Shown here in pieces: positions 7,350 through 8,489 of a stretch of 8,489 bases of DNA. The DNA is taken from assembly GCA_900553705.1 (NCBI GenBank), contig USEK01000054.1, positions 1 through 8,489 of the forward strand. Direction: 5' to 3'. The stretch's first letter is position 1. Every line of letters begins with the position of its first letter. A model generated the notes under the pieces. It saw only the letters and a program-made list of their open reading frames with translations. It was not told the origin of the DNA and did no database searches. Made by a program: the position numbers and the translations under genes. This stretch comes from an uncultured Collinsella sp. Its GTDB lineage: Bacteria; Actinomycetota; Coriobacteriia; Coriobacteriales; Coriobacteriaceae.

Positions 7350-8489
7350 CTAGCACACACCTTCCACAAAGCGGTCGAGCTCAACAAAGCGGGAACCCTT
7401 GACCAGTACAACATCATGTTTTTCAAGCGCGCCGCCCATGCGGTCGAGCACCTGCTGATAATCGGAGAACACCTGGATGCGGTCCTCGTCCATGCCCATC
7501 ATGCGCGCGGCATCGGCCATAAGCTGGGCCAGCTCACCACCCACGCACGCCAGCATGTCGAGCTTCTTGGCGGCGGCATAGGCGCCCACGAGTTCATGCA
7601 TGCGAGGGGCCTCATCGCCCATCTCGCCCATCTCGCCCAAGATCGCCATGCGAGACCCCGTGCACGAAAGCGAGCACAGTAGATCGAGGCCAGCAGCCAT
7701 GGATTCGGCGCTGGCGTTATAGGAATCGTCGATGACGCGGGCACCGCTCTTGGCGCGCTTGATCTCCTGGCGATGACCGGTAATCGTGAGGCCCCTAAAG
7801 GCAGCATCGATCTGCTCGGGCGTCACGCCCAGGCGATAGGCAACCGCGGCGGCCTTAACGGCATTTGGGACGGACTGCACGCCGGGGATGGCAAGCATGG
7901 TATCGATTGTCTCGCCCTGACCAAAATCGAGCGTAAAGACCGGACGGCCCTCGTCATCAACTCGAACGTCGCGGGCACGGACCTCATCATCGTCCGAGAC
8001 GCCGGCCAGCATCACGTCGATACCAGCAGGCTGGGCGAACGTATCGCGAATGAACGGCGTAAAGTCGTCCTCGCCGCCCAAAACCAGCAGCGGCAAGAAG
8101 TCGCCGGCGGCGCACATACCCTGGACAATCTCGGCCTTAGCGCGGGCGATGTTCTCGCGGCTACCCAAAATGCCGATATGAGAGGTACCAATCTTGCTCA
8201 CGATGGCAAGGTTGGGATTGGCGGACTGGGACAGGCGCTCGATCTCGTGGAAATGGTTCATGCCCATCTCGAGCACCAGGACCTCGGTATCGGCCGGAGC
8301 GGAAAGCACCGTGAGCGGCATGCCGATCAGGTTATTGAAATTGCCCTTGGTGGCCCAGACACGATAGCGCTTGGCGAGCACGGCGGCGAGCACGTCCTTG
8401 GTCGTCGTCTTGCCGATAGAACCGGTAATACCAACGACCAGGCAGCCAAGCTCCAGACGGTACGTGTGCGCCAAACGCAGCAGAAACTC
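7350..8489 (-). CDS. murF: UDP-N-acetylmuramoyl-tripeptide--D-alanyl-D-alanine ligase MurF, 5' end cut by the window edge
   Basis: MurF is the ATP-dependent ligase that adds the D-Ala-D-Ala dipeptide to complete UDP-MurNAc-pentapeptide. Only the C-terminal 379 residues are inside the window. The frame stays open to the right edge, so a TTG at 8474 is not taken as the start. About 80-100 N-terminal residues (the substrate-binding domain) are missing. Numbering from the edge: the P-loop ITGSIGKTTTKD (21-32), NFNNLIGMP (50-58), EMGMNHFHEIERL (74-86), GTSHIGILGS (101-110), GHRQEI (238-243), DDSYNASAESM (254-264), ILGEMGEMG (283-291) and VLVKGSR (362-368). Lys27, Glu74, His104, Asn209, Arg240 and Asp255 match Mur-ligase invariants. 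However, the usual GxHNxxNA motif reads GVQSVPNA (203-210), and the Asn of TNIGTSH is Lys99. GSIGKTTTK, DDSYNA and position before mraY all point to MurF rather than MurE. The stop is three bases before mraY. Confidence 0.95.
   Translation of the reverse strand, partial: EFLLRLAHTYRLELGCLVVGITGSIGKTTTKDVLAAVLAKRYRVWATKGNFNNLIGMPLTVLSAPADTEVLVLEMGMNHFHEIERLSQSANPNLAIVSKIGTSHIGILGSRENIARAKAEIVQGMCAAGDFLPLLVLGGEDDFTPFIRDTFAQPAGIDVMLAGVSDDDEVRARDVRVDDEGRPVFTLDFGQGETIDTMLAIPGVQSVPNAVKAAAVAYRLGVTPEQIDAAFRGLTITGHRQEIKRAKSGARVIDDSYNASAESMAAGLDLLCSLSCTGSRMAILGEMGEMGDEAPRMHELVGAYAAAKKLDMLACVGGELAQLMADAARMMGMDEDRIQVFSDYQQVLDRMGGALEKHDVVLVKGSRFVELDRFVEGVC

Noticed and set aside
8472..8474. TTG codon as the start of murF
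   Set aside because: The frame continues open to the window edge, and the protein would begin just ahead of the P-loop without the N-terminal substrate-binding domain that MurF needs. The gene is cut by the edge.
4911..8489. Similar P-loop ligases repeated along the window as a possible recent gene duplication
   Set aside because: These are the ancient Mur ligase paralogues MurD and MurF (with MurC further along), each with its own distinct signatures and standard dcw position.

Overview
The window is one uninterrupted block of the bacterial division and cell wall (dcw) cluster. Every gene I can support lies on the minus strand. In transcription order, from the right edge to the left, they are murF (5' end cut off), mraY, murD, ftsW, murG, murC and murB (3' end cut off). 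This is the classical dcw order. I see no insertion sequence, tRNA, rRNA, CRISPR array or other accessory element.

The DNA is GC-rich with strongly G/C third codon positions, which creates long shadow reading frames on the plus strand. The protein features are a GGTAGH-type MurG loop, an FtsW with charged Arg/Pro-rich tails at both ends, and a murG-murC-murB junction with murB directly after murC. Together these suggest a high-GC Gram-positive, most likely an actinobacterium of the Coriobacteriia (Collinsella/Olsenella-like). That placement is an inference from protein character, not a database match.

Layout: 8489-7350 murF (UDP-MurNAc-tripeptide:D-Ala-D-Ala ligase, C-terminal 379 residues); 7346-6327 mraY (lipid I synthase); 6317-4911 murD (D-Glu ligase); about 4901-3381 ftsW (SEDS glycosyltransferase of the divisome); 3391-2276 murG (lipid II synthase); 2275-2179 a 97-base gap; 2178-760 murC (L-Ala ligase); 754-1 murB (UDP-GlcNAc-enolpyruvate reductase, N-terminal 251 residues). 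Junctions are 3, 9, about 9, -11, 97 and 5 bases, so this is one operon with one conspicuous spacer, before murC.

The genes cover most of the lipid II pathway. MurB makes UDP-MurNAc. MurC, MurD and MurF (with MurE, presumably encoded beyond the right edge) build the pentapeptide. MraY moves it onto undecaprenyl phosphate, MurG adds GlcNAc, and FtsW polymerises lipid II at the septum.

I found no undescribed system. The points worth a second look are small: departures from conserved motifs in MurF and MraY, a duplicated short motif in the FtsW cytoplasmic tail, and the 97-base spacer before murC.
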